Shown: in pieces, positions 56,746 through 64,000 of the stretch | Layout of the letters: each line of letters starts with the position of its first letter | Position numbering within the stretch: position 1 is the first letter of the stretch | Assembly (NCBI RefSeq): GCF_025140835.1 | Contig: NZ_CP081153.1 | Coordinates: forward strand, 434,001 to 498,000 | Direction: 5' to 3' | DNA: 64,000 nucleotides | From: Aliiroseovarius sp. M344 | GTDB taxonomy: Bacteria > Pseudomonadota > Alphaproteobacteria > Rhodobacterales > Rhodobacteraceae | Position numbers and translations under genes: made by a program | The notes under the pieces: generated by a model | What the model saw: only the letters and a program-made list of their open reading frames with translations | Told to the model about the DNA's origin: nothing | Database searches by the model: none

Positions 56746-56774
56746 TTGCACGACAGGCGGCTTGGGTCTATACG
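56746..56774 (+). promoter_or_regulatory. Candidate promoter of rplO-secY-adk
   Basis: TTGCAC (56746-56751) and TATACG (56769-56774) are separated by 17 bases. The -10 hexamer is the same as that before rpsL. Confidence 0.62.
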
Positions 56775-56869
56775 CCCCCGGTGGCGTCTCGCGTCACAGA
56801 ATCAAAACCAAGAAAAGCCGTGTTTGGCCCCTTCCGCTTCATGGGTCAGTTCCGGCAAGGAGAAGCGAA

Positions 56870-57340
56870 ATGAAACTGAATGAACTGCGCGACAATCCTG
56901 GCGCAACAAAACCCCGCAAACGCATTGGTCGTGGTCCGGGTTCCGGCACCGGTAAAATGGGTGGCCGTGGTATCAAAGGTCAGAAATCCCGTTCAGGTGT
57001 GGCGATCAAAGGTTACGAAGGCGGCCAAATGCCTTTGTACCAACGTCTGCCCAAGCGCGGATTTAGCAAGCCGAACCGTAAAAAATTCGCTGTTATCAAT
57101 CTGGGCCTGATCCAGAAATTCATCGACGAGAAAAAGCTCGACGCAAAAGACATCACCGAAGACACATTGGTTGCTTCGGGTCTTGTTCGTCGCAAGCTGG
57201 ACGGTATTCGGGTGCTGGCAAAGGGCGAATTGTCCGCCAAAGCCACGATCACCGTAACCGGCGCGTCGAAATCGGCTGTTGAAGCTGTCGAAAAAGCTGG
57301 CGGTAAATTGACCGTCGCTGCTCCGGCTGCAGCTGAATAA
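56870..57340 (+). CDS. rplO: 50S ribosomal protein L15
   Basis: The start at ATG 56870 gives 156 residues beginning [12 protein letters not shown], with the Gly/Arg-rich [19 protein letters not shown] segment (about 17-35) that threads into 23S rRNA. AAGGAGAAGCG is upstream. It precedes secY as in most bacteria, but its partner rpmD is separated by three genes. Confidence 0.97.
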   Translation: MKLNELRDNPGATKPRKRIGRGPGSGTGKMGGRGIKGQKSRSGVAIKGYEGGQMPLYQRLPKRGFSKPNRKKFAVINLGLIQKFIDEKKLDAKDITEDTLVASGLVRRKLDGIRVLAKGELSAKATITVTGASKSAVEAVEKAGGKLTVAAPAAAE

Positions 57341-57444
57341 GACCTTGTGAGGGGCGTCGCTGCCCCTTACATATCTTGCTATGTTTTCAAGCGCCGCCGG
57401 AGCCGGGAACGGTCCGGCGGTGTTTTACTTGAATAGGGGGCCTT

Positions 57445-58800
57445 ATGGCATCTGCAGCAGAACAAATGGCCGCAAACATGAGCTGGGGCGCCTTCGGTAA
57501 GGCGACCGAGCTGCGTCAGCGGATCTTCTTCACGATCGGGCTTCTGATCATTTATCGCCTTGGCACGTATATTCCCATTCCGGGGATCGACGGTGCCGCG
57601 CTCCGCGAGTTTATGGAGCAAGCCCAGTCCGGCATCGCGGGTGTGCTTGGCATGTTCACCGGCGGCGCGCTGAGCCGGATGGGTGTTTTCGCGCTTGGGA
57701 TCATGCCGTACATCTCGGCCTCGATCATTGTGCAGCTTCTAAGCTCCATGTGGGAGCCCTTGAAGCAGCTGAAGAAAGAAGGCGAGCAAGGCCGCAAAAA
57801 GATCAACCAATATACCCGTTATGGCACGGTTCTGCTTGCCACGGGGCAGGCTTTCGCGCTGGCAAACAGCCTGCAAGCTGGTGATTTGGTCACAAACCCC
57901 GGTAGCTTTTTCATCGCCGCCTGTGTGATCACTCTCGTCGGCGGCACTATGTTCCTGATGTGGCTGGGTGAGCAGATCACTGCACGTGGCATCGGCAACG
58001 GTATCTCACTGATCATCTTCGTTGGTATTGTCGCCGAGATCCCCGCTGCTATGGCACAGTTCTTGGCTTCGGGCCGTTCTGGCGCAATCAGCCCTGCCGT
58101 CATCATCGGTGTTCTGGTGATGATCGTTGCTGTCATCGCCTTCGTTGTGTTCATGGAACGCGCATTGCGCAAGATCCACATTCAGTATCCGCGTCGCCAA
58201 GTGGGCATGAAGGTCTATGACGGTGGCTCCAGCCACCTGCCGATCAAAGTGAACCCTGCCGGGGTTATTCCTGCGATCTTCGCGTCTGCGCTTCTGCTGC
58301 TGCCGACGACGATCTCAACCTTCTCTTCTGGTCAGGCTGGACCGGTCATGTCGACCATCCTTGCCTATTTCGGACCCGGCCAACCGCTTTATCTGTTGTT
58401 CTTTACGGCGATGATCGTGTTCTTCACCTTCTTCTACACCAAAGAAGTTGCGTTTAAGACGGACGAGGTTGCCGACAACCTGAAGAACCAAAACGGGTTT
58501 GTGCCCGGCATTCGCCCCGGAAAGAAAACCGCTGAATATCTGGATTACGTGGTGACACGCCTTCTGGTTCTTGGTTCGGGTTATTTGGCCGCTGTGTGTC
58601 TGTTGCCAGAAATCCTGCGCAGTCAGCTGGCTATTCCGTTCTATTTTGGCGGCACATCGGTATTGATCGTCGTTTCTGTGACGATGGATACGATCCAGCA
58701 GGTGCAATCTCACCTTCTGGCCCACCAATATGAGGGTCTGATTGAGAAGTCGCAGCTTCGCGGCAAGAAACGTGCCAAGAAAGGACCCGCGCGTAGATGA
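57445..58800 (+). CDS. secY: Preprotein translocase subunit SecY
   Basis: The 451-residue protein has ten hydrophobic helices. It has the family motifs [15 protein letters not shown] and, in the second half, [14 protein letters not shown], and the cytosolic loop with Y-P-R-R-Q-V-G-M-K. It forms the Sec channel with SecE (17214-17405) and SecG. Its TGA overlaps the adk ATG in ATGA. The basic C-terminal tail ([11 protein letters not shown]) is exposed to the ribosome side. Confidence 0.98.
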   Translation: MASAAEQMAANMSWGAFGKATELRQRIFFTIGLLIIYRLGTYIPIPGIDGAALREFMEQAQSGIAGVLGMFTGGALSRMGVFALGIMPYISASIIVQLLSSMWEPLKQLKKEGEQGRKKINQYTRYGTVLLATGQAFALANSLQAGDLVTNPGSFFIAACVITLVGGTMFLMWLGEQITARGIGNGISLIIFVGIVAEIPAAMAQFLASGRSGAISPAVIIGVLVMIVAVIAFVVFMERALRKIHIQYPRRQVGMKVYDGGSSHLPIKVNPAGVIPAIFASALLLLPTTISTFSSGQAGPVMSTILAYFGPGQPLYLLFFTAMIVFFTFFYTKEVAFKTDEVADNLKNQNGFVPGIRPGKKTAEYLDYVVTRLLVLGSGYLAAVCLLPEILRSQLAIPFYFGGTSVLIVVSVTMDTIQQVQSHLLAHQYEGLIEKSQLRGKKRAKKGPARR

Positions 58801-59441
58801 ATATTATTCTGCTTGGACCGCCGGGAGCCGGCAAAGGAACGCAAGCCCGTTTGCTCGTTGAAGAGCGTGGCATGATCCAACTTTCGACAGGTGACATGCT
58901 GCGCGATGCGCGATCATCCGGCACCGAGATGGGCAACAAGGTTGCAGCGATCATGGATGCGGGCGAGCTTGTCACGGACGAGATCGTTATTGGCCTGATC
59001 GAAGAAAAGCTGGAAGGCGATAACGGTGGTGGGTTTATCTTTGACGGCTTCCCCCGAACTTTGGCCCAAGCAGATGCACTAGGTAATCTTCTGGACAAGC
59101 ACAGTGCCAAGCTGGACGCTGTTGTTGAAATGCGTGTGGATGACGAAGCTTTGGTGTCTCGGATCACTGCACGTTCGACCTGCGGCAACTGTGGTGAAGG
59201 TTACAACGACATTTCGAAGCCGATTCCCGCAGACGGGAAATGCTCGAACTGTGGCGGCACCGAATTCAAGCGCCGCGCAGATGACAACGAAGAAAGCCTT
59301 CGGACCCGTCTTATGGAGTACTATAAGAAGACCTCGCCCCTGATTGGTTACTATTATGCCAAGGGCGATCTTCAGTCTGTGAACGGGCTGGGAGAGATCG
59401 ACGAGGTCAAGGCCGAGATTGCTGGCGTCTTGGATACCTGA
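58797..59441 (+). CDS. adk: Adenylate kinase with a zinc-type lid
   Basis: The 214-residue protein has P-loop [10 protein letters not shown] (7-16), the AMP-binding S-T-G-D-M-L-R and F-D-G-F-P-R-T segments. The LID domain has four cysteines (Cys129, Cys132, Cys149, Cys152) that should bind zinc. Most E. coli-like enzymes lack these, so this is the long, structural-zinc form. It interconverts ATP + AMP and 2 ADP. It is co-translated with secY. Confidence 0.97.
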   Translation: MNIILLGPPGAGKGTQARLLVEERGMIQLSTGDMLRDARSSGTEMGNKVAAIMDAGELVTDEIVIGLIEEKLEGDNGGGFIFDGFPRTLAQADALGNLLDKHSAKLDAVVEMRVDDEALVSRITARSTCGNCGEGYNDISKPIPADGKCSNCGGTEFKRRADDNEESLRTRLMEYYKKTSPLIGYYYAKGDLQSVNGLGEIDEVKAEIAGVLDT

Positions 59442-59462
59442 TCCGGCCTGATCGATAAACTT

Positions 59463-59498
59463 CAAGCGCCGTTCATCCGTTCCGACGCTTGTTCTTTT
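59463..59498 (+). terminator. Probable terminator after adk
   Basis: CAAGCG (59463-59468) and CGCTTG (59486-59491) form a short stem with a 17-base loop, partly stabilised by CG pairs, followed by TTCTTTT. It is weaker than the other terminators here. Confidence 0.5.
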
Positions 59499-59541
59499 CG
59501 GGATTGCGTGCCGGATATCCTGACCTAGTCGCCAAGATGGG

Positions 59542-59570
59542 TTGACGCCCGCGGCATTCCCTTCTAAGTC
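59542..59570 (+). promoter_or_regulatory. Candidate promoter of the alpha operon (rpsM-rpsK-rpoA-rplQ)
   Basis: TTGACG (59542-59547) and TAAGTC (59565-59570) are separated by 17 bases. The leader up to rpsM is about 150 bases and ends in a GGTTCCG-GCGTTA-CGGAACC hairpin (59685-59704) just before the ribosome-binding site, where alpha-operon translational control would be expected. Confidence 0.6.
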
Positions 59571-59726
59571 ACCCCATCCCTAACGGGAATCGGCGGTTTG
59601 TCCGGGGTCGCTCCCTAACACCGCCAGACCAGAAATTCAGCGCGGCCCGCAGGAATAATCCGGCGGGCTTCCGTTGTGAAAAAAGGTTCCGGCGTTACGG
59701 AACCGCAACGAAAAGGAAAGTGACAC

Positions 59727-60095
59727 GTGGCACGTATTGCCGGCGTAAACATCCCGACCCATAAACGGGTCCCGATCGCCCTGACATATATCACCGGAAT
59801 TGGTCATACTTCGGCCAAAGCCATCTGCGAAGCTGTGAAAATCGACCCGTCCCGTCGTGTAAACGAACTGTCGGACGCCGAAGTTCTTGCGATCCGCGAG
59901 CACATCGACGCGACGTTCACCGTAGAAGGTGACCTGCGTCGCGAAGTGCAGATGAACATCAAGCGCCTGATGGATCTGGGGGCCTATCGTGGTCTGCGTC
60001 ATCGCCGCAACCTTCCCGTACGCGGTCAGCGTACTCACACCAACGCTCGTACTCGCAAAGGCCCTGCAAAGGCCATTGCTGGTAAGAAGAAATAA
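59727..60095 (+). CDS. rpsM: 30S ribosomal protein S13
   Basis: The start at GTG 59727 follows AAAGGAAAGTGACAC. The 122-residue product has A-R-I-A-G-V-N-I-P and [21 protein letters not shown], the S13 signature. It contacts P-site tRNA and L5. It leads rpsM-rpsK-rpoA-rplQ; rpsD, part of this operon in E. coli, is absent, as expected for alphaproteobacteria. Confidence 0.97.
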   Translation: MARIAGVNIPTHKRVPIALTYITGIGHTSAKAICEAVKIDPSRRVNELSDAEVLAIREHIDATFTVEGDLRREVQMNIKRLMDLGAYRGLRHRRNLPVRGQRTHTNARTRKGPAKAIAGKKK

Positions 60096-60110
60096 GGGAG
60101 GGTTTGACCA

Positions 60111-60500
60111 ATGGCTCGCGATAAGACTCGTACGAAGAAAAAAGAGCGCAAGAACATCGCCTCCGGCGTTGCTCACGTGAACTCTTCTTTCAACAATACA
60201 AAAATCCTGATTTCTGACGTTCAAGGCAACGCAATTGCCTGGTCGTCGGCTGGCACCATGGGCTTCAAAGGTTCGCGCAAGTCGACGCCTTATGCTGCCC
60301 AGATGGCCGCAGAGGACGCAGGCAAGAAAGCTCAGGAACACGGCGTCAAGACGCTGGAAGTCGAAGTTCAAGGCCCCGGTTCGGGTCGTGAATCGGCTCT
60401 GCGCGCGCTGGCTGCTGTCGGTTTCAACATCACCTCGATCCGTGACGTGACTCCGATTGCACATAACGGCTGCCGCCCCCCGAAGCGCCGCCGCGTTTAA
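60111..60500 (+). CDS. rpsK: 30S ribosomal protein S11
   Basis: The 129-residue product contains [10 protein letters not shown] and the C-terminal [21 protein letters not shown], the S11 signature. It forms the platform with S6, S15 and S18. It starts 15 bases after rpsM with GGGAGG upstream. Confidence 0.98.
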   Translation: MARDKTRTKKKERKNIASGVAHVNSSFNNTKILISDVQGNAIAWSSAGTMGFKGSRKSTPYAAQMAAEDAGKKAQEHGVKTLEVEVQGPGSGRESALRALAAVGFNITSIRDVTPIAHNGCRPPKRRRV

Positions 60501-60512
60501 TTAGATTTTTCG

Positions 60513-60540
60513 CCGGGCTGCGGTTGTCGCAGCCCGGTTT
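60513..60540 (+). promoter_or_regulatory. Hairpin between rpsK and rpoA
   Basis: CCGGGCTGCG (60513-60522) pairs perfectly with CGCAGCCCGG (60528-60537) around GTTGT, followed by TTT then CCGTCATTTT. The T-run is short, so partial attenuation or mRNA processing before rpoA is more likely than full termination. Confidence 0.65.
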
Positions 60541-60605
60541 CCGTCATTTTAACCTCGGGCGTCCTGCCCTTTGGACATGGGGACAGGACAAGTATGGAGG
60601 GACGC

Positions 60606-61622
60606 ATGATCCATAAAAATTGGGCAGAACTGATCAAGCCGACTCAGCTGGACGTAAAGCCGGGCAATGACCCAGCGCGTCAAGCGACCGTGATCGCCGA
60701 ACCGCTGGAACGCGGCTTTGGTCTGACTTTGGGCAACGCCCTGCGCCGCGTGCTGATGAGCTCGCTGCAAGGTGCCGCTATCACGTCGGTTCAGATTGAC
60801 AACGTTCTGCATGAATTCAGCAGCGTGGCAGGTGTGCGTGAAGACGTCACCGACATCGTTCTGAACCTCAAAGGTGTTGCAATCAACATGGAAGTCGAAG
60901 GCCCCAAGCGCCTGTCGATTTCGGCCAAAGGCCCCATGGTTGTGACAGCTGGCGACATCTCGGAAACCGCAGGCATCGAGATCCTGAACAAGGATCACGT
61001 GATCTGTCACCTGGATGACGGCGCGGACCTGTTCATGGAGCTGACTGTTAACACCGGAAAAGGCTATGTCGCGTCTGACAAGAACAAGCCGGAAGATGCG
61101 CCAATTGGCCTGATCCCGGTTGATGCGATCTATTCGCCGGTCAAGAAAGTTAGCTACGACGTTCAACCAACCCGTGAAGGTCAGGTTCTGGACTATGACA
61201 AGCTGACACTGAAGTTGGAAACCGACGGTTCGGTCACCCCGGAAGACGCCGTGGCTTTTGCCGCGCGCATCGTTCAGGACCAGCTGTCGATCTTCGTGAA
61301 CTTCGACGAGCCGGAAGCCGCTGGGCGTCAGGACGAAGATGATGGTCTTGAGTTCAACCCGCTTCTCTTGAAGAAAGTGGACGAGCTGGAACTGTCTGTG
61401 CGTTCGGCAAACTGCCTGAAGAACGACAACATCGTTTACATTGGCGATCTGATCCAGAAAACCGAAGCCGAGATGCTGCGCACCCCGAACTTCGGCCGCA
61501 AGTCGCTGAACGAGATCAAAGAAGTGCTTTCGGGCATGGGTCTGCACCTAGGCATGGATGTCGAAGAGTGGCCGCCTGAGAACATCGAAGAGCTCGCTAA
61601 GAAATTCGAAGATCAATTCTGA
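60606..61622 (+). CDS. rpoA: DNA-directed RNA polymerase subunit alpha
   Basis: The start at ATG 60606 with GGAGGGACGC upstream gives 338 residues beginning [12 protein letters not shown]. The N-terminal domain has [18 protein letters not shown] and the C-terminal domain has S-V-R-S-A-N-C-L-K and R-K-S-L-N-E-I-K, which contacts UP elements and activators. The frame's first ATG at 60594 is probably not used because the ribosome-binding site lies between. Confidence 0.98.
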   Translation: MIHKNWAELIKPTQLDVKPGNDPARQATVIAEPLERGFGLTLGNALRRVLMSSLQGAAITSVQIDNVLHEFSSVAGVREDVTDIVLNLKGVAINMEVEGPKRLSISAKGPMVVTAGDISETAGIEILNKDHVICHLDDGADLFMELTVNTGKGYVASDKNKPEDAPIGLIPVDAIYSPVKKVSYDVQPTREGQVLDYDKLTLKLETDGSVTPEDAVAFAARIVQDQLSIFVNFDEPEAAGRQDEDDGLEFNPLLLKKVDELELSVRSANCLKNDNIVYIGDLIQKTEAEMLRTPNFGRKSLNEIKEVLSGMGLHLGMDVEEWPPENIEELAKKFEDQF

Positions 61623-61772
61623 TCATCGGCGGGGGCCGGATTTCTGGCCCCCTCAATGCCCGCCTGATGCGGGGAACATCTGGGCAATCCTGCCCCAAGG
61701 AGAGGGACCGACACGCATCGGTTCTCGGACAAAGCACCGCTCGTTCAAGAGCACCAAAGAAGGATTAAGAAA

Positions 61773-62201
61773 ATGCGTCACGCTCGTGGTTACCGCCGCC
61801 TGAATCGCACCCATGAACACCGCAAAGCGATGTTCGCCAACATGGCGGGTTCGCTGATCGAACATGAACAGATCAAAACGACCCTGCCGAAAGCCAAAGA
61901 ACTGCGCCCGATCATCGAAAAGATGATCACGCTGGCCAAACGTGGTGATATTCACGCCCGTCGCCAAGCTGCGTCGCGTCTGAAGCAAGACCAGCATGTT
62001 GCCAAACTTTTTGACGTGCTTGGCCCGCGCTTTGCTGAACGTCAGGGTGGATACGTCCGCGTTCTGAAAGCCGGCTTCCGCTATGGTGACATGGCACCGA
62101 TGGCAATCATCGAATTCGTCGACCGCGACGCAGACGCCAAAGGCGCTGCTGACCGTGCCCGTCTGGAAGCTGAAGAAGCTGCCGACGCTGCCGTCGAATA
62201 A
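61773..62201 (+). CDS. rplQ: 50S ribosomal protein L17
   Basis: The 142-residue product starts [17 protein letters not shown] and contains [18 protein letters not shown], the L17 signature. An Ala/Glu-rich tail of about 20 residues extends beyond E. coli L17. A perfect terminator follows. Confidence 0.98.
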   Translation: MRHARGYRRLNRTHEHRKAMFANMAGSLIEHEQIKTTLPKAKELRPIIEKMITLAKRGDIHARRQAASRLKQDQHVAKLFDVLGPRFAERQGGYVRVLKAGFRYGDMAPMAIIEFVDRDADAKGAADRARLEAEEAADAAVE

Positions 62202-62228
62202 AAATTGACCGACATTCGGTCAGAATTG

Positions 62229-62257
62229 ACCCCGCGCGATTTGCGCGGGGTTTTTTT
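62229..62257 (+). terminator. Intrinsic terminator after rplQ
   Basis: ACCCCGCGC (62229-62237) pairs with GCGCGGGGT (62243-62251) around GATTT, followed by an uninterrupted T-run. It closes the alpha operon. Confidence 0.95.
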
Positions 62258-62384
62258 GTCGGCGGAGCCCGAATTATTCGACGATTGAGAAAATCCACCT
62301 ATAAAACGCAGGCGATCAATTTAAGGTTGTTTGACTTCGGCTCTACTGTCTAAAAGGATAGGTGCGGGGAATGGGGTTAGAAAT

Positions 62385-62996
62385 ATGGTCGAAGATTTTG
62401 GCCTGGATCAAGGGTTGGCCAAGTTGTCTGACTTGGCGCCGAAAGGCTATGCGCTGGGTTTGCACATTCGTTACGCATCTGCCCACATCATGATTCAAAC
62501 CTATGACCCGCGGTGGAGTCAGATTTACACTGAAAAGGGTTACATGTTGGCGGACCCGATGGTGTTTTGGGGGTTTGGCCACGAAGGCACGATAAGGTGG
62601 AGCGCACTTGATCTGCCAGACCCGCATGGGATCTTGTCGCAGGCAGCGGGTTTTGGATTGAAGTATGGGGTGGCGGTTTCGCATGGTTCCACCGCGTCGC
62701 GCACAATCGGTGGGTTCGCCCGAGAGGATCGAGAGTTCACCGATGACGAGATCGACAAAATCCACCAATTGGTTATCGAGTTGCACGACAAGTCCACGCC
62801 GCCCGAGCAGCTTACCTCGGCGCAGCGTATGGCGTTGCGCCTGATTGCCAAGGGCAGCCGACATGCCGAAGCGGCCTCGCTTCTGGGTATCTCGGAAAGC
62901 GCGCTGAAAGCCAGATTGCGAAGTGCCCGTGAACGTTTGTTTGTGCGCACAACCGCCGAAGCAATCCAGCGCGCGCAAGAATACAATCTGCTTTGA
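62385..62996 (+). CDS. LuxR-type regulator with autoinducer-binding domain (LuxR solo)
   Basis: The start at ATG 62385 gives 203 residues; a TTG frame from 62331 is possible but lacks a good site. The N-terminal ligand domain keeps the residues conserved in acyl-homoserine-lactone receptors: Trp44, Tyr48, Asp57-Pro58 and Trp72 (W-S-Q-I-Y, L-A-D-P, R-W-S-A). A LuxR helix-turn-helix occupies the C-terminal 60 residues (A-E-A-A-S-L-L-G-I-S-E-S-A-L-K-A-R-L). No luxI synthase gene lies nearby, so it may sense signals made elsewhere. It follows the rplQ terminator. Confidence 0.82.
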   Translation: MVEDFGLDQGLAKLSDLAPKGYALGLHIRYASAHIMIQTYDPRWSQIYTEKGYMLADPMVFWGFGHEGTIRWSALDLPDPHGILSQAAGFGLKYGVAVSHGSTASRTIGGFAREDREFTDDEIDKIHQLVIELHDKSTPPEQLTSAQRMALRLIAKGSRHAEAASLLGISESALKARLRSARERLFVRTTAEAIQRAQEYNLL

Positions 62997-63055
62997 ACCG
63001 GTGTCTTTGGTCTTTTCGCCTTTTAACGACCGCGCACCCCCCTTAGATTTGTCTT

Positions 63056-64000
63056 ATGGCAGATCTGTTTGACAGCAATCCCCCAGCCGCTGGCATAGGC
63101 AAAGACGCGCCACGCCCATTGGCTGACCGGCTCAGGCCCCGCACCTTGTCTGAGGTGATCGGGCAGGAGCAGGTTCTGGGTCCGGACGCCCCCTTGGGTA
63201 CCATGCTTGCCGCAGGCAGTCTTGGGTCGCTGATTTTCTGGGGTCCACCGGGCGTTGGCAAAACGACCATTGCGCGGCTTCTGGCGCAGGAAACCGACCT
63301 GCATTTCGTACAGATCAGCGCGATTTTCACTGGTGTTCCTGAACTTCGAAAAGTGTTCGAAGCCGCGCGCCACAGGCGATCAAACGGGCAGGGCACCTTG
63401 CTGTTCGTCGACGAAATCCACCGCTTTAACAAAGCGCAACAGGATGGCTTCTTACCTCATATGGAGGACGGGACCATCCTTCTGGTCGGGGCCACAACCG
63501 AAAACCCGTCGTTCGAGCTGAATGCTGCTGTGCTTTCGCGCGCGCAGGTTCTTGTGCTGACCCGTTTGACGCTCGCGGATCTTGAACGCTTGGCCCAAAG
63601 GGCTGAAAAGGAAATGAACCGCCCCCTGCCGCTGACCGCTGAGGCACGCGCCGCGTTGCTGGAAATGGCAGACGGCGATGGGCGCGCACTTCTTAATCTC
63701 GCCGAACAGGTGTTCGCATGGAAGGCCGACAAGAAGCTTGATGTCGAAGGGCTGTCATCGCGTTTGATGAAGAGGGCCGCTGTTTACGACAAGTCGGGTG
63801 ATGAGCACTACAACCTAATCTCTGCCCTGCACAAATCTGTGCGCGGGTCAGACCCCGATGCCGCGCTGTACTGGCTGGCGCGGATGCTGACGGGTGGCGA
63901 AGACCCCCGCTTTCTGGCGCGCCGCATTACCCGAATGGCAGTCGAAGATATCGGTTTGGCAGACCCGCAAGCGCATCGTGTTTGTCTGGATGCATGGGAG
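63056..64000 (+). CDS. rarA: Replication-associated recombination protein RarA (3' end outside window)
   Basis: The frame is open from ATG 63056 to the window edge, 315 residues with no stop. It begins M-A-D-L-F and has R-P-R-T-L-S-E-V-I-G-Q-E-Q, Walker A G-P-P-G-V-G-K-T (64-71), Walker B L-L-F-V-D-E-I-H-R-F-N-K-A-Q-Q-D and sensor 1 G-A-T-T-E-N-P-S-F-E. The following A-V-E-D-I-G-L-A-D-P-Q-A belongs to the C-terminal tetramerisation region. This is the MgsA/RarA clamp-loader-like AAA+ ATPase acting at stalled forks. The end lies outside. Confidence 0.93.
   Translation, partial: MADLFDSNPPAAGIGKDAPRPLADRLRPRTLSEVIGQEQVLGPDAPLGTMLAAGSLGSLIFWGPPGVGKTTIARLLAQETDLHFVQISAIFTGVPELRKVFEAARHRRSNGQGTLLFVDEIHRFNKAQQDGFLPHMEDGTILLVGATTENPSFELNAAVLSRAQVLVLTRLTLADLERLAQRAEKEMNRPLPLTAEARAALLEMADGDGRALLNLAEQVFAWKADKKLDVEGLSSRLMKRAAVYDKSGDEHYNLISALHKSVRGSDPDAALYWLARMLTGGEDPRFLARRITRMAVEDIGLADPQAHRVCLDAWE

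Noticed and set aside
1..64000. CRISPR array, insertion sequence or prophage
   Set aside because: I saw no regularly spaced short repeats, transposase, integrase or phage structural genes. The only long repeat is the tuf pair.

Overview
The window reads as chromosome of an alphaproteobacterium of the Rhodobacteraceae (Roseobacter group). The evidence is the hprK-rapZ-EIIA-HPr regulatory PTS order, a tRNA-Trp-secE-nusG block, two almost identical tuf genes, a VPLPA/PEP-CTERM-like exported protein, the twin-helix small protein beside a PduO-type adenosyltransferase, and DUF6473. This is family-level inference from remembered gene order and protein style, not from a database search. I see no rRNA, CRISPR array, insertion sequence or integrase.

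Layout. 1-1752: tail of hprK, then rapZ, an EIIA-Man-type protein and HPr. 1765-8979: acyltransferase, 3-hydroxybutyryl-CoA dehydrogenase, DUF6473, etfBA, cobalamin adenosyltransferase with a twin-helix protein, an SDR and an SH3b protein. 9190-13874: parC, a DUF898 membrane protein and an M48 protease, probably one operon. 14047-15222: first tuf copy, followed by a membrane-anchored NYN/PIN-like nuclease and a methyltransferase-like protein. From 17008 to 62201 runs the large transcription/translation region: tRNA-Trp, secE, nusG, rplK, rplA; rplJ, rplL, rpoB, rpoC; rpsL, rpsG, fusA, tuf; rpsJ-rplC-rplD-rplW; rplB-rpsS-rplV-rpsC-rplP; rpmC through rpmD; rplO-secY-adk; rpsM-rpsK-rpoA-rplQ. The window closes with a LuxR-type regulator and the 5' part of rarA.

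The most notable structural feature is that the ribosomal superoperon is cut into segments. Non-ribosomal genes lie between rplA and rplJ (acetyltransferase, methyltransferase-like, DUF616 glycosyltransferase-like), rpoC and rpsL (DMT transporter), tuf and rpsJ (thiol-dioxygenase-like protein), rplW and rplB (MarR, membrane protein, L,D-transpeptidase, lipoprotein, VPLPA-CTERM protein), rplP and rpmC (DUF6414-like, hemerythrin, RcnB-like, 2OG oxygenase, bacterioferritin), and rpmD and rplO (HEPN-like unknown, a 47-residue ORF, DMT transporter). Nearly every break starts at an intrinsic terminator after the upstream ribosomal gene. Most end at a sigma70-like promoter, with a 17-18 bp spacer, before the next ribosomal gene.

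Most of the window is core housekeeping. I do not see a convincing multi-gene novel defence or mobile system. The best candidates for undescribed biology are the HEPN-like gene at 54735-55388, the DUF6414-like gene at 46849-47778, the membrane-anchored NYN-type nuclease at 15406-16008, the three-gene sugar/acyl-modification cassette at 19405-21816, and RNA structures in the rplL-rpoB gap, the S10 leader and the tuf 3' UTRs.
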